From Lepraria neglecta (taxonomy: Eukaryota; Ascomycota; Lecanoromycetes; Lecanorales; Stereocaulaceae): a DNA stretch of 64,000 bases. The notes beneath the pieces are model-generated. The model saw only the letters and a program-made list of their open reading frames with translations. It was not told the DNA's origin and did no database searches. The DNA lies in assembly GCA_033220425.1 (NCBI GenBank), contig CM065646.1, positions 193,501 through 257,500 on the forward strand. The letters are read 5' to 3'. The translations under genes were made by a program, and so were the position numbers. Positions 46,502-56,628 of the stretch are shown piece by piece. How positions within the stretch are numbered: the first letter of the stretch is position 1; each line of letters opens with the position of its first letter.

Positions 46502-48101
46502 TCAGAACTGAAGGGCAGATTTCAAGGCTGTTGACGAATACCTACTCGTCGTCGCTATGGATGGGTTGAAGCTTATGGAATTGTCTCTGGTACCAGTCCT
46601 TGTAGAAGTTCGAACGACTAGCGCACCGTTCTGACGAGATGCCCCTGTCTTGGGCAGAGTAGTAGCTTCGGCGTCCTTAGTGATAGTTTTGCTCGTGATG
46701 GCATTTTCGCTATTCGAGGATGAGGTGGGCATCTGGCTCACTACTACGACGACGGATGCTAGGGGCAACGCAGACAGTACACTAGTGACAGTGAGTAGTG
46801 CTGGTTGGGCCGGCCTTCTGAAAGATTCTTCATTCACATTAATGGCGTCCGAGTTTGCCTCGACATTTTCAATATGTTGACCAGAGTTTTTGGTGGCCGC
46901 CGTAGGGTTTGAGGGTACGGTAGATGACGTTGATAAGCGATAGCATTGATAATTAATTGAATTCACTGACATCGTGGAACTGGTGGTGGTCTCATGGCTA
47001 TGACTGATGACGTTGATAAGCGATAGCATTGATAATTAATTGAATTCGCTGACATCGTGGAACTGGTGGTGGTCTCATGGCTATGACTGATGACGTTGAT
47101 AAGCGATAGCATTGATAATTAATTGAATTCACTGACATCGTGGAACTGGTGGTGGTCTCATGGCTATGACTGATGACGTTGATAAGCGATAGCATTGATA
47201 ATTAATTGAATTCGCTGACATCGTGGAACTGGTGGTGGTCTCATGGCTATGACTGATGACGTTGATAAGCGATAGCATTGATAATTAATTGAATTCACTG
47301 ACATCGTGGAACTTGTGGTGGTCTCATGGCTATGACTGATGACTTCTGGAGCCTCGGGTTTCGCTTTTGTTTCCGTCAGTCCGAAAGTGTTGAGATTGAT
47401 GATGGTTCCTAAAGGTGTGAATCCGTCCCCATCATCAATAACCACGATATAAGACGATCGTGCGCTAATGATAACCGGCACGGACGCTTCTGAACCGGGC
47501 AGGTGACTCGGACTAGTCGTATCTGGAAGATCTTGGCTTCACTGGTTGCTGCTCCCAACGATGTTCGCCGGCGCAGGTTCTGAATTCATGGGATTATCTG
47601 GAGGTCCTGAAACACGGACCATTCCACTTTGTTTAGAAGCGGAAGGAACTTTCGGAGTCAGATCGGATGCCTTCGAAGATGCGGGTTGCGAGGTCGAAAC
47701 TATCATTGTAGAGCTAGTAGACGGGCATGGGCTTTTGAGAGGTTGTAAATCTAGAGCCGAATGGACTCTGGTTGGGATTCGTGTATTTCCATCACAGCCG
47801 AAGAAATGCTTGGAGCGGACGACTTCGGAGATGTGGATGGCGAGATTGGTGCTGCCGGCGTAGTGGTAGCAAGTGAGCTCGGACTGTTGACAATTTGTGG
47901 AACTAGACCCGCCGCCGTCGTGTGTGCCATATCTATCCACGGACGTAGGGAAAGCCTCCGTGTAGCCGCTGGGCCATCCCCAAAGGTCACGAGAGGCCCT
48001 GTATCATGTGTACTGAGCACTGCTAGCACGGTATAACATAGCGAACAAAAGAGCAGAAAAACAAACATTCCTAGCGAGTTGGATATTGGGACGTATTTCA
48101 A
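46502..48101 (-). pseudogene. Ser/Thr-rich mucin-like gene, disrupted by repeat expansion
   Basis: At the 5' end (48101) MKYVPISNSLGMFVFLLFCS is a signal or anchor sequence, followed by a Ser/Thr/Pro-rich stretch (LATTTPAAPISPSTSPKSSA). The Ser-rich coding character then continues in a second frame (LKSPCPSTSSTMIVSTSQPA) past an in-frame TGA at about 47537 into VPVIISARSSYIVVIDDG. The frame then enters the 83-bp array: its first copy is read as VISHSHETTTSSTMSVNSIN, its second goes out of frame and stops. Beyond the array the same frame as copy 1 resumes and runs to FNPSIATTSRYSSTALKSAL. A single-copy allele would read straight through this point. The start is taken from 48101; an unrecognised intron could explain the first frame change. 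Confidence 0.6.
46923..47337. repeat. 83-bp tandem array, five copies
   Basis: Five copies begin at 46923, 47006, 47089, 47172 and 47255, each exactly 83 bp. They are almost identical. One base alternates along the array (ATTCACTG in copies 1, 3, 5 and ATTCGCTG in copies 2, 4), and copy 5 has one further change (ACTTGTGG for ACTGGTGG). The alternation suggests growth by duplication of a 166-bp pair. Because 83 is not divisible by three, each copy shifts the frame. Confidence 0.95.
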
Positions 48102-48627
48102 GGCGTGTGTGGATTATAATGAAGGCTGTTGAGGATGGGGAGTTGGTGTAGTACTATCGGAATAATAGAAAAGGAAAGCTGAGGTCCTGCCATGTGAAGG
48201 GCATGGCGCCAAAGGCAAGGCTCAGATACAGAGATTAGATTCCTATAAAAGTCCTGCCTAATCTCACACAACATACATCGTAAGATCTTACGACATCTCA
48301 GGGGTTTTGTGATCTCGAATTAACATTGTCAGCCGCATCTTTAATAATAGACAAATTGTTCGAAAAATGGGAAGTTTGCATCTGAGGGTTTGGTGAGCAA
48401 TATCTATGGTTAATCAGGTGCCGAGAAGGGCCAAAGTTCAGCCGCACCAATTCGATTGGGTGATTCATGCAGGAACCCTTTAGAGTAGATCAGATTCAGC
48501 TATGTTTCTTCAACATGTCTGGGGATTTGGAGAAATCCTGTGGGACGTGATACTGTTGAATTTGGAGTTGCATTCTAGCGTATCTACACAACCTGAGGGA
48601 ATCGAGGATCAATTGTATACTGCATCC
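48102..48627. other. Gene-free interval
   Basis: Lies between the mucin-like gene and the aldolase; nothing seen. Confidence 0.5.
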
Positions 48628-50194
48628 TCACACCTGGCCGGCGGTGTTGAAGTCCTTCAACCCTTCGCTTACTCTTGCCGACATTGTCTTCTCTCCCTCG
48701 CGAACCCTGTCGGTTTATTAGCATTGAAAGTTCAAATGGAAATAATAAAACGTACCAGACTCTTGGGTCGTAGCTAAACTTCGCGTTAGCGTCGTGCATA
48801 CTAGTCATTTGCGTGGAGAGTACTTACTATTTCTTGTTTGGTTTATCATTTCCGTCTGGATTCCCGACTTGGGTCAGGACGTAATCCTTGTTCTTCAGTA
48901 CGTAGTCGCGGATACCGGTAAGGTACGCGTATTGGAGATCGGTATCGAGATTCTGCCATTGTCAGCCTATATGTCTCCCAGACTCAATGCTCGACATACC
49001 ACTTTGACCACACCATAGGAAATGGCCTCCTTGTACTCTTGCTTCGAGCTACCTGATCCACCGTGGAACACCAAGAATACGGGCTTGTCGTCTTTCAAAT
49101 TCTCCTGGTCTTTCACATACTTCTGGTGCTTGCTGAGCAGTTCTGGGTGGAGGCGGACGTTTCCAGGCTTGTATACACCGTGTACATTGCCGAACCCAGC
49201 GGCAATAGAGAAGTAAGGGCTGATGGCAGACAAAGTCTTGTAGATGCGGTGGATATCCTCTGGTTGTGTATACAATGACTAGACCATTTCAGAGTCAGCT
49301 CTTCTCTTTTAAAATGATTTGGAGTCGAAAGACATGTCTCAAAAGCCGGAGAAAATTCCAGGCATCCCAGACATGTCTCACTACTCAAGTTGGGGCGTGG
49401 AAGAGGTAATGATCATTCAGAAAGGATGCTTACGTTATTGTCCACATCCTCGTTATTGACTCCGTCCTCCTCGCCTCCAGTAATTCCAATCTCCATCTCC
49501 AAGAACTGCTTCATAGGCGCTGCCCTCTTAAGGTACTTGGCAGTAGTCTCTATGTTGTAGTCCACGCTTTCCTCTGAAAGATCGATCATGTGAGAACTGA
49601 ATAGAGGCTCGCCGTGTTCCTTGAAGTATTTCTCGTCGTGCTGCGGACCAGGACATCAGCCTTGCTATTTTGAGATCTCCCAATCCTTCATTCTAGGGTA
49701 TAATACCTCGAGCATGCCATCTAACCAAGGCAGTAGTTTCTTCGCACAGTGATCGGTGTGGAGGACGACTGGGATTCCGTAGCAGGGAGCGACGCTTCGG
49801 ATGTAGTGCGCACCAGCGACAGCGCCCATGATCGAGGCTGTTTGGTCCTTGTTGTCGACACCTTTTCCACAGAAGTATGCGGCGCCTCCCTGGCTCATCT
49901 GAAGTATAATGGGGGACTTATTGTCTCTCGCGGCTTCGAGTGCTGCAACGACCTGGAGGCTGTTCTCAGCGGAATGAAGGAGGTGGGGAAGCTTGGAAGC
50001 TTACAGTTGAGCTGGAGGTCACATTGATGGCTGGAATTGCGAAGTTGTGCTTTTGGCAGTACTTGACTGTACCAAATTAGTATGCTGCTGCTCTACCATG
50101 ACTGCTGGCATCGGATGGAAGCCTTACAAAGGGAATAGACATCTTCGCCCGCAAGAACGCCCTGCTTCCTCTTCAGGACTTCTTCGACACCCAT
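48628..50194 (-). CDS. FBA1: Fructose-bisphosphate aldolase, class II (zinc)
   Basis: This glycolytic enzyme splits fructose 1,6-bisphosphate into DHAP and glyceraldehyde 3-phosphate. The gene has about eight exons, starting MGVEEVLKRKQGVLAGEDVY. Recognised blocks in order: YCQKHNFAIPAINVTSSST; SPIILQMSQGGAAYFCGKG; VVLHTDHCAKKLLPWLDG with the zinc-binding His; SSHMIDLSEES; FLEMEIGITGGEEDGVNNED; FGNVHGVYKPGNVRLHPELL; VFHGGSGSSKQEY; and the end KKYYDPRVWVREGEKTM with MSARVSEGLKDFNTAGQV. The last introns are supported because they join KK to YYDPRVW and W to VREGEK exactly. No residue of the active site is lost. It is a housekeeping gene set inside an otherwise eroded region. Confidence 0.95.
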
Positions 50195-51381
50195 GATGAA
50201 TGTATTTCGAGTGGACGGCTAAGTGTACTTGGATTGATGGATTTCTAGGATAATGAGGTAGAAGAGCAGTGAGCAATTGTTGAGGATTGGCAGAAAAAAT
50301 TGCTCCGAAGCCCAATGCTTTAAGCCACTGAGCGAATTTGATGTGGGGTTGAGCTCGAGCGGAGGGCGGCGGTTTGGAGCCGGCCAATCTTCGGAAGCTC
50401 AAGACTTGGCATGAAATGGTGGCGATAACGTCTGACACAGATAAATAATAAGCCTCATCTCATCTTGTAATAATTTGAGCGAATATAGACACCGCCATTC
50501 AATCTACTCAAGGAAATTGTGTTACGTTCCTCGGCTTAAAGCTCTTCGTCAAATCAGGATACCTATTCACCACCTTTCTCTTTGTTCGTTTTCTTCGTCC
50601 TGGACCCATTGGGAAGAGGGAGCAATCCTTCATCCAAATCAAGCTTGTTGATGCCTATTAAGATGTACCCATGTTGAGGTTCATTATCCTCATTATATCG
50701 TCATCAGCCTCAGATGGCAGCTCGGCCATTTTTTCCTGGGTCATCTCACCTTCTTTGTCTTCAGCTTCACGCAAGGGTCAATGGTGAGAGATCCCGAACA
50801 AATGGTTCTCCAACATACCAACTCTTGTCACATTGAACGATTTCGCCTCTTGATCACTTTTGACCGCAGCTCTACCTAGATCGCCTGTTTGATCTAATCT
50901 GAATTCTTCACTATGAGATCCTTTCCTCTCAAAGTTTGTAGACCTAATTCGGAGCCTCTTCGGGCGTTCTTTTCGTCTCGTATGATCTATGTCTCTCCGT
51001 GTTAAAAATATGAAAGAGTGACAATTCGCGACTCTGGACATCGACAAACACAGACCCAGATAGATTGTTATTAAATCGTTTTGGCCTCCGGAGAGACACA
51101 TCAGGCATCCATACCATCCCTCAGATTAACGGAGATGTACTTTTGGTTTGATCTTCGCATTCTCGTTGTCATCGGAAATGTAGTATTTCATTATTGTGTA
51201 TCGAAGGCTTTGCCGATGGAAACATAGCAAGTTCATTTAGGATAGTCATACAACGAAAGATTTGGAGACATTGGAGTGAAAGTCGTATTAGCAGAGCTTG
51301 ATTGAGGAGTTATATGGCAACCATTGATAAGTATACATCACAGTTGCCGCTACGAAAGCCTTGGCGTTGATTGAGTTGCTA
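50195..51381 (-). other. Interval with weak minus-strand coding character
   Basis: No gene model can be supported. On the minus strand there are charged, coding-like stretches: MKYYISDDNENAKIKPK beginning near 51190, LDQTGDLGRAAVKSDQEAKS near 50850, EDKEGEMTQEKMAELPSEAD near 50720 and LDLDEGLLPLPNGSRTKK near 50600. They lie in different frames and may be exons of an unidentified gene or its remains. Confidence 0.3.
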
Positions 51382-52191
51382 TTATTGGTCTTTGAAGCCT
51401 TGTGGGTGCCAGCGCCCACCAGAATCGAGGATCTCTCGAAAAGTCATCATTTCCTCCGGATTGGCAGTCTCTGCCGCCCACACCGTGGGTATATCCGGTA
51501 CTGGAGGTACGTCGTCCTCTACTTGCATGTCTCTTTGCCGGTGCTTCCTTTCTCCCTTCCTTTCGCCATCTCCGCCTTTTCTGAGATTTGGAAACGGCTT
51601 CACCCTTTGCCACAGACCACGACGTTTTAGAGGCGTAGCCGCATGTATATTCGATAGTTCCGGCATTTCCTTCCTAGCCGCTAGATATCCCGCTGTTAGC
51701 CATTGCCCGTATTCCCTCTCCTCGTCCGATGGCGGGTGGAGGTCAAGACCGGTTCGCCTGCGACAGCGTGAGGGTGTGGGATAGGTGCGTGGTCTGAGGG
51801 CGGTAGTGGACATGGCTTTGATGGCTTGTGAAATTGTAAGTATGATAATTTGTCTTCATTAAATGGGGCTGGAGAAGATACTTCTTGTGTTGGTGGTCGT
51901 GGAATTGGGTTTAGCTGTGTTGGTCGATGCCATGTTCTCTAAGTCTCTGGGTCGTGTGGTTTCCAAAGATGCCGTTTTCTTCAAAGCTCTGAACGGTAGT
52001 GAGGATGAGGATGGGGCTCTCTTCACTGTTGGGTGTCTGCTCAGCGTTTTCTGTTCTCTGCCCGCTCTTTCCAATACTCCCGTGTCTTCACCGGCCGAAG
52101 CCAGTTCAGAATATTGAAGTTTGTTTGGTTTGTCTTTGTGCTCCTGCCTATATCTGTCTGGTATACGTGGTACAGGTGGTATTTTCTCCAT
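51382..52191 (-). CDS. Unidentified protein, probable two-exon gene
   Basis: The second part (ATG at 51813) is open for 143 residues: ALRPRTYPTPSRCRRRTGLD ... MMTFREILDSGGRWHPQGFK. Just upstream another open frame runs from ATG at 52191: MEKIPPVPRIPDRYRQEHKD ... TAKPNSTTTNTR. A GTATCT donor at about 51873 and a TTTCACAAG acceptor at about 51819 would join them in frame, giving about 250 residues. Both parts contain a Pro-rich motif (IPPVPRIPD and VPPVPDIPT). The protein is basic and low in hydrophobic segments; no domain is recognised. If the join is wrong, the 143-residue frame alone is the better-supported unit. Confidence 0.4.
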
Positions 52192-52608
52192 CGTTCGCTT
52201 GGCTTCCAAGGGTCCTTTTTGTGTCACTCTGTACGTTTTGGTTGTGCTGTATGCTGATTCCACAAAGTATTGTTTCAGCCTTAGGGAAGAAAACAGTGTA
52301 GCAATGTAATACAGTGTTTGTACTACGAGAAATTCTATTTGAGTATGACCAGAAGGCAAACACTGCTGCTCCGAATGGAGACGCTTGTGTCTAGCAATGG
52401 GATGGATTTCCCCCCTTTTCTTGCTCATTCGGATGTGCAGCCATTGGTATTTGGCCACGAAAATCCATAGTTGTTTCTCGGCTATCTTCTGTGCTGTGCA
52501 AAACATGGTAATGGTTGGTCATAGAGTGTTATGGTGTTCTTTCAATGTCCTCACAATCGCTAGGTGCTACAGTGATTTATTGCACTTGACGATAAGTCAT
52601 CTCGATTG

Positions 52609-53590
52609 TTAATTTGCAGCTGATCTCGGAGCCCTAGTCGGTTTGTGATGCTGCATACGCCACTTTGTGTTGATATACCGTTCTCCGTGGTCTGAATCAC
52701 TTAATTCAGACGGCGACAGCTTCGCCTTTTTCGCCTCCTTCACCTTGAGGAAGTTGCTCAGGGAAGTGAAGGGGCTGGCAGGCCTTGAATCATCACTCCA
52801 TACTGTATCCCCGTCTCCCCCATTGAATTCGACGTCCGCTTCCCAAATTTCGTCCACACAGAACCTTGATGACTGAGGTGTAACTCGTTTGCTTCGATGA
52901 TGTGGAAAATTTTTGAGTTGTTTTTGCTCATCTTCCTCGTCATCGGAGGAGGATGGCAGGGTGAAGTTGACCTTTCTCTGCTTCTTTTTCTTTTTCTTGG
53001 GGACTTGAGGTTGGGACCCTTCTGAGGGGCACGCTGTGGGTTACAAATCAGGGGCTATTGGTGTCTCGAATGCAACATCCGTTTCATCATCGTTCTTGTC
53101 AAGGTTTTTCTTGGTTTGACTCGTCTCCGATGCGTTGACATTGGCGTTTTCATTCCTCACAGGGTGTTTCTTATCCAACGTCCCCTCATGCTCTAGCGGA
53201 GGTCCTAGAAGGGAACCGAACGATACGTAAGTATGAGGTAGATTGTCTTGATCGAGTGGCATGTTCATGGCATCCTGGGCTCGTCTTCAACATTTCCAGA
53301 ACAAAAAAATACCGATCTCAGCTAGTCTCCTTTTCTCCACAGACTTCTTGCTGATTTCCTCAACAATGATTGTCTCACTCTTGAGGCTAGATTTGGGAGG
53401 CTTGGGCTCTTTTAGACCGAGGTCTTTGAACGATGTGTAGCCCTCCCTTGGAGGTTTGGATGTAGGTACGACTTTGGCAAGCGCGGAAAATAGCTGCTTC
53501 ATGTTGTTTTCGGACTTCTGCCTGGCCTTGATGGGTTTTCTGTCCCCCGTTGCCTCTGAGCTGTACGACGTTGCAACTCTATTAAGAGCA
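52609..53590 (-). CDS. Unidentified charged protein, incomplete model
   Basis: The minus strand is coding-like here: VATSYSSEATGDRKPIKARQ and KEPKPPKSSLKSETIIVEEI, then a probable intron of about 43 nt (GTATTT at ~53315), NMPLDQDNLPHTYVSFGSLL, and, after TAA at 53041-53043 in the same frame, VPKKKKKKQRKVNFTLPSSS followed by DDEEDE and a C-terminal ASPFTSLSNFLKVKEAKKAK region. The acidic and basic tracts suggest a nuclear protein, but I recognise no domain. The TAA may mark a pseudogene or an intron I cannot place. No good ATG is seen at the 5' end; an acceptor-like TTAATAG at about 53582 suggests a missing upstream exon. Confidence 0.4.
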
Positions 53591-53595
53591 AGCAC

Positions 53596-54180
53596 GAGTT
53601 ATACGGGTTATGAAAAGTGATTTCAGCAACGTGCCGACAAAGCTCAGTCTTAAAATGAGAAGAATAGAGGACAAACATCCTGTTCGAGGCATATAAGCGG
53701 ATTTATCGTGCGTGTCGTTATCTTACTCTAACCGAAGGAGTGCGTTTCTTTCTGGAAACTTCGCATTCGGGAGCTGGTAGTGCGTGGGGTGGGTTACGAG
53801 TACACTCGGACATTCTATTCTAAACCGTCCAGTGTAATGTTTTCGCCCTTATTCCCAGCCGGAACATAAGTGTGGATGGACAGGAGTTGATGTTGGGAAA
53901 GTAAATACATTACAACTCCTCATGGCTTATTTTGTCTTGCTCAGTTGTCTAGCGCTCCCGAAAAGGACGTATATCAAACGTAGCATCAAGAAAGAGACGC
54001 TTGATGGGACCATTGGACATCTTCTCTTTGTCTTCCAAGCTGCGTCCATTTTCAACCAGTCCTTCACACATCAATGAATTGAGTGTCTTCTAGCTGATAG
54101 GCCTATCTTCGACTTTGCTGAATAGCTGTATGGAGAAGATCCCGGTAGTCTGCACGGTAGATTCAATGTAGAGGGCTCGC
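53596..54180. other. Gene-free interval
   Basis: No supported gene; a missing first exon of the preceding locus may lie here. Confidence 0.4.
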
Positions 54181-55078
54181 TCACTGAGTCATGATATCGA
54201 ATTGCTCTGTTGACCTGGTCGACGGCTTTCTTGGTGAAGGAATCGAGCATTCCACGTGTTTGCGTTCAGTGTGTCCAAGTTCCATATCTTCTTTGGGTTC
54301 TCTAAGTTGGGCACGCGCATTTTGTACCACCTTTGTATGTTCCGGGTCTGACGAGGCTTCTTCTACATCATCAGCCCATCCCAATTGCTTGATACTCTTA
54401 ATTCTGGACAAACATTCTCTCAGCAGTCCGTTGGGGCGGAAGAAATACTTGAATGCCAAATTTTCGTCTTGCAACCCTTTCTGGAACGCTATTCTCAGTG
54501 TCTGAAGATTGTGTCCTTCGACAGCAGATGTAGCCCCCCCGCGACAAGGTCACCACCAGTAACATGAAGCTGGTCTCCGTCAGCCTCGTGGAATAAGCCT
54601 TCTGTTATGCTTCGGACGCTTTGGTCGTGTGAGAATCGGAGCTGAATTCGGCGAATTTTAAACCGGTTCTTCTCTCCAATTGCCTTGAGCCATCCCATCA
54701 TAAACAGCAGGTCGCATTGCGGGGATAGTGGCCTTGTGAGAACTGGATAACCACTCCATAGTCAAAGTCTAGTCACCGTGCAGTTTATCGTCGAACCAGA
54801 TTATGTGGCCGCCGTAGAGTACCTCGGTTGCTTCTCCGTCGACTTGTTAGCATGTGCAGAGGAAGGGTAAGCTATGGTGGGATGCTGATCTTCCGAGGCT
54901 TGAGGCGCTCTCCCATGCCGTCAACGGGCCAGTGATGTTCATCAACGGCCTGCACTTTCTCGGGCTCAGGTGTCAGAGTCTTTTCACGGCGTGGAGTCAG
55001 GAAGAGAAGTTCGTAGATCATATTGCGAATTTCTGAGGGGAGACCGAAGAAGAGAAATGGCATTTCGGACATTGACAT
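54181..55078 (-). pseudogene. Broken F-box-like / 2EXR-type fungal protein
   Basis: The N-terminus from ATG at 55078 has the typical start FLFFGLPSEIRNMIYELLFL. The frame stops after KISIPP. The expected next block is found in another frame, QVDGEATEVLYGGHIIWFDD, preceded by TAA and followed by TAG. A third frame gives DYGVVIQFSQGHYPRNATC; then MMGWLKAIGEKNRFKIRRIQ runs to HLLSKDTI, and after another shift LQTLRIAFQKGLQDEN leads to the C-terminal part ending TRSTEQFDIMTQ. At least four breaks lie inside conserved sequence, so this is a pseudogene. Intact relatives form large families in filamentous fungi; their targets are mostly unknown. Confidence 0.75.
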
Positions 55079-55389
55079 TGTATATGATTGCTGTGAGGTC
55101 GAGGTTGATGCCTATACTTTTGGCTATTTGTCAAGGCTGAAAGAAAGCCGAGCGCTGAGGTATCTAGCGACTTTATATTATCGAGACACCGATGCTGAGG
55201 CTCGAAGCTAGTTGAGTGCCGAGCTCGTCAGTGAGTTGATATTGTCGAGATGCCGATGTTGAGGCTGCTGTATGGCACGATAGAGCAAGCCAGGGAGAAT
55301 GCTATGCCAATATTGAGAGATGAGGGTGCTGGTAACTTGTGTTCCAGGAGCTATAGCTGCTTCAGTAATATTGATTTGGCGAATATATA
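55079..55389. other. Gene-free interval
   Basis: Contains an imperfect direct repeat: CGAGACACCGATGCTGAGGC near 55181 and CGAGATGCCGATGTTGAGGC near 55246. No gene. Confidence 0.45.
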
Positions 55390-56114
55390 CTGTATCCCAT
55401 ATTGAGCAATCCGCAACATCAGCAATTCCGTACTTTAGAACTCTAACTTCTTGCCCCCCTACCACATTAATTCCCTATTACACAGCCTATACATTTATCT
55501 TAATATATTACGGAGCTACCTTAGCGGTTAGAATAATGCGATCGAGTCTCGTATCGCCATACACATCGCCGCCGAATAGTTAAGGTAATACCGGTAATAT
55601 ACTTTACTCTAACTCTAAGCTCCGACTCCTAGGGATCTTGAAGGAGCAGCTCCGGGGGAGCTCTGGGAGGCCTCGGGGTTAGCTTCCGGGCTTACTCGCG
55701 CTAGTACCACTAAATTCCGAGATAAGCCTTAAGCACCCTAGAAAGCTAATACCCGGAGGTATTAAAGTCCCCTTAATAGACCTTAGAGTCAAGCCGTAGT
55801 AACCCCAAGGATTAGCCCCTAGAGCTTCAATAATATACCGCCCAAACGACCCTAGAGCGACGCCCCGGAGCTCCCTCGGGATACCCCGCAGATAAAACAC
55901 TGGACAGCCCCCGGAACCTAACTATTCCCAATTTCAATAAAAGTTACAGGTCGGTGTCTTTACCTATGGACCGCCGTATATTTTATACTCTTAGGATTCT
56001 CTAATAGTAGCGCAGTGGTGTAGGAATCAACGGTTTTACCGCAGAAAAATTGGTGTTTTAGAACAATTTGGTGGGGATCTGCCAATATTGCGGATTGCTC
56101 AATATGGGACACGG
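55390..56114. mobile_element. 725-bp DNA element with terminal inverted repeats and TA flanks
   Basis: The left end reads (TA)CTGTATCCCATATTGAGCAA and the right end, reverse complemented, (TA)CCGTGTCCCATATTGAGCAA; both continue with TCCGCAA. The two ends differ at only two of the first 27 bases, and weaker similarity continues to about 45 bp. TA stands directly outside both ends (55388-55389 and 56115-56116), as after Tc1/mariner-type insertion. The interior has no intact transposase; a minus-strand open stretch at 55679-55900 is not recognised. I take it as a non-autonomous or internally replaced element. Superfamily assignment rests only on the TA flanks. Confidence 0.7.
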
Positions 56115-56116
56115 TA

Positions 56117-56628
56117 ATATAGTGGTGTTCTCTTAATTAAATAGCAAAATCCCGGATATGGGTTGAGATGAGAATGTTAGCTTTGAATTGACTTACAACC
56201 GTTGGTAGGAAATAAAATTGAAGGAACGACCCACCTTAAAAGCATTGGCCCTTGCTGAGGACCCCCTAGTGTGAAGGGTTTTGACACAAAATCTACGTCA
56301 AGTTACAGCACCTCCTATGACAGCATGTTTTAGCCGTCTATGTCACCTCAGATTGAATGTCAGTGCCAGGTAATTGGATTTCTGGAGGGCTCTAATACCC
56401 CATTATCTTGGACAAGTTTGCATCGTATCACCGAAAGAGCAGCAGTTCTGTATTGTGAGGGGTAGACACAAGTTTTGTCATTAGTCTATTAAGTCATCAT
56501 GGTAGACGTGTAGCCGTGAGATCGTAACACATCATAGCAATCACAAGGTTCTCACAAAGACCGAGCGGTTTCCGCATATGCTCCTCCATATCCTTCCAAA
56601 CCGAAAGCTACTACTGTCGTAGGTATCA
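56117..56628. other. Gene-free interval
   Basis: No supported gene. Confidence 0.5.

Noticed and set aside
46923-47337. CRISPR-like array
   Set aside because: The 83-bp units are directly adjacent, with no unique spacers, and the genome is eukaryotic.
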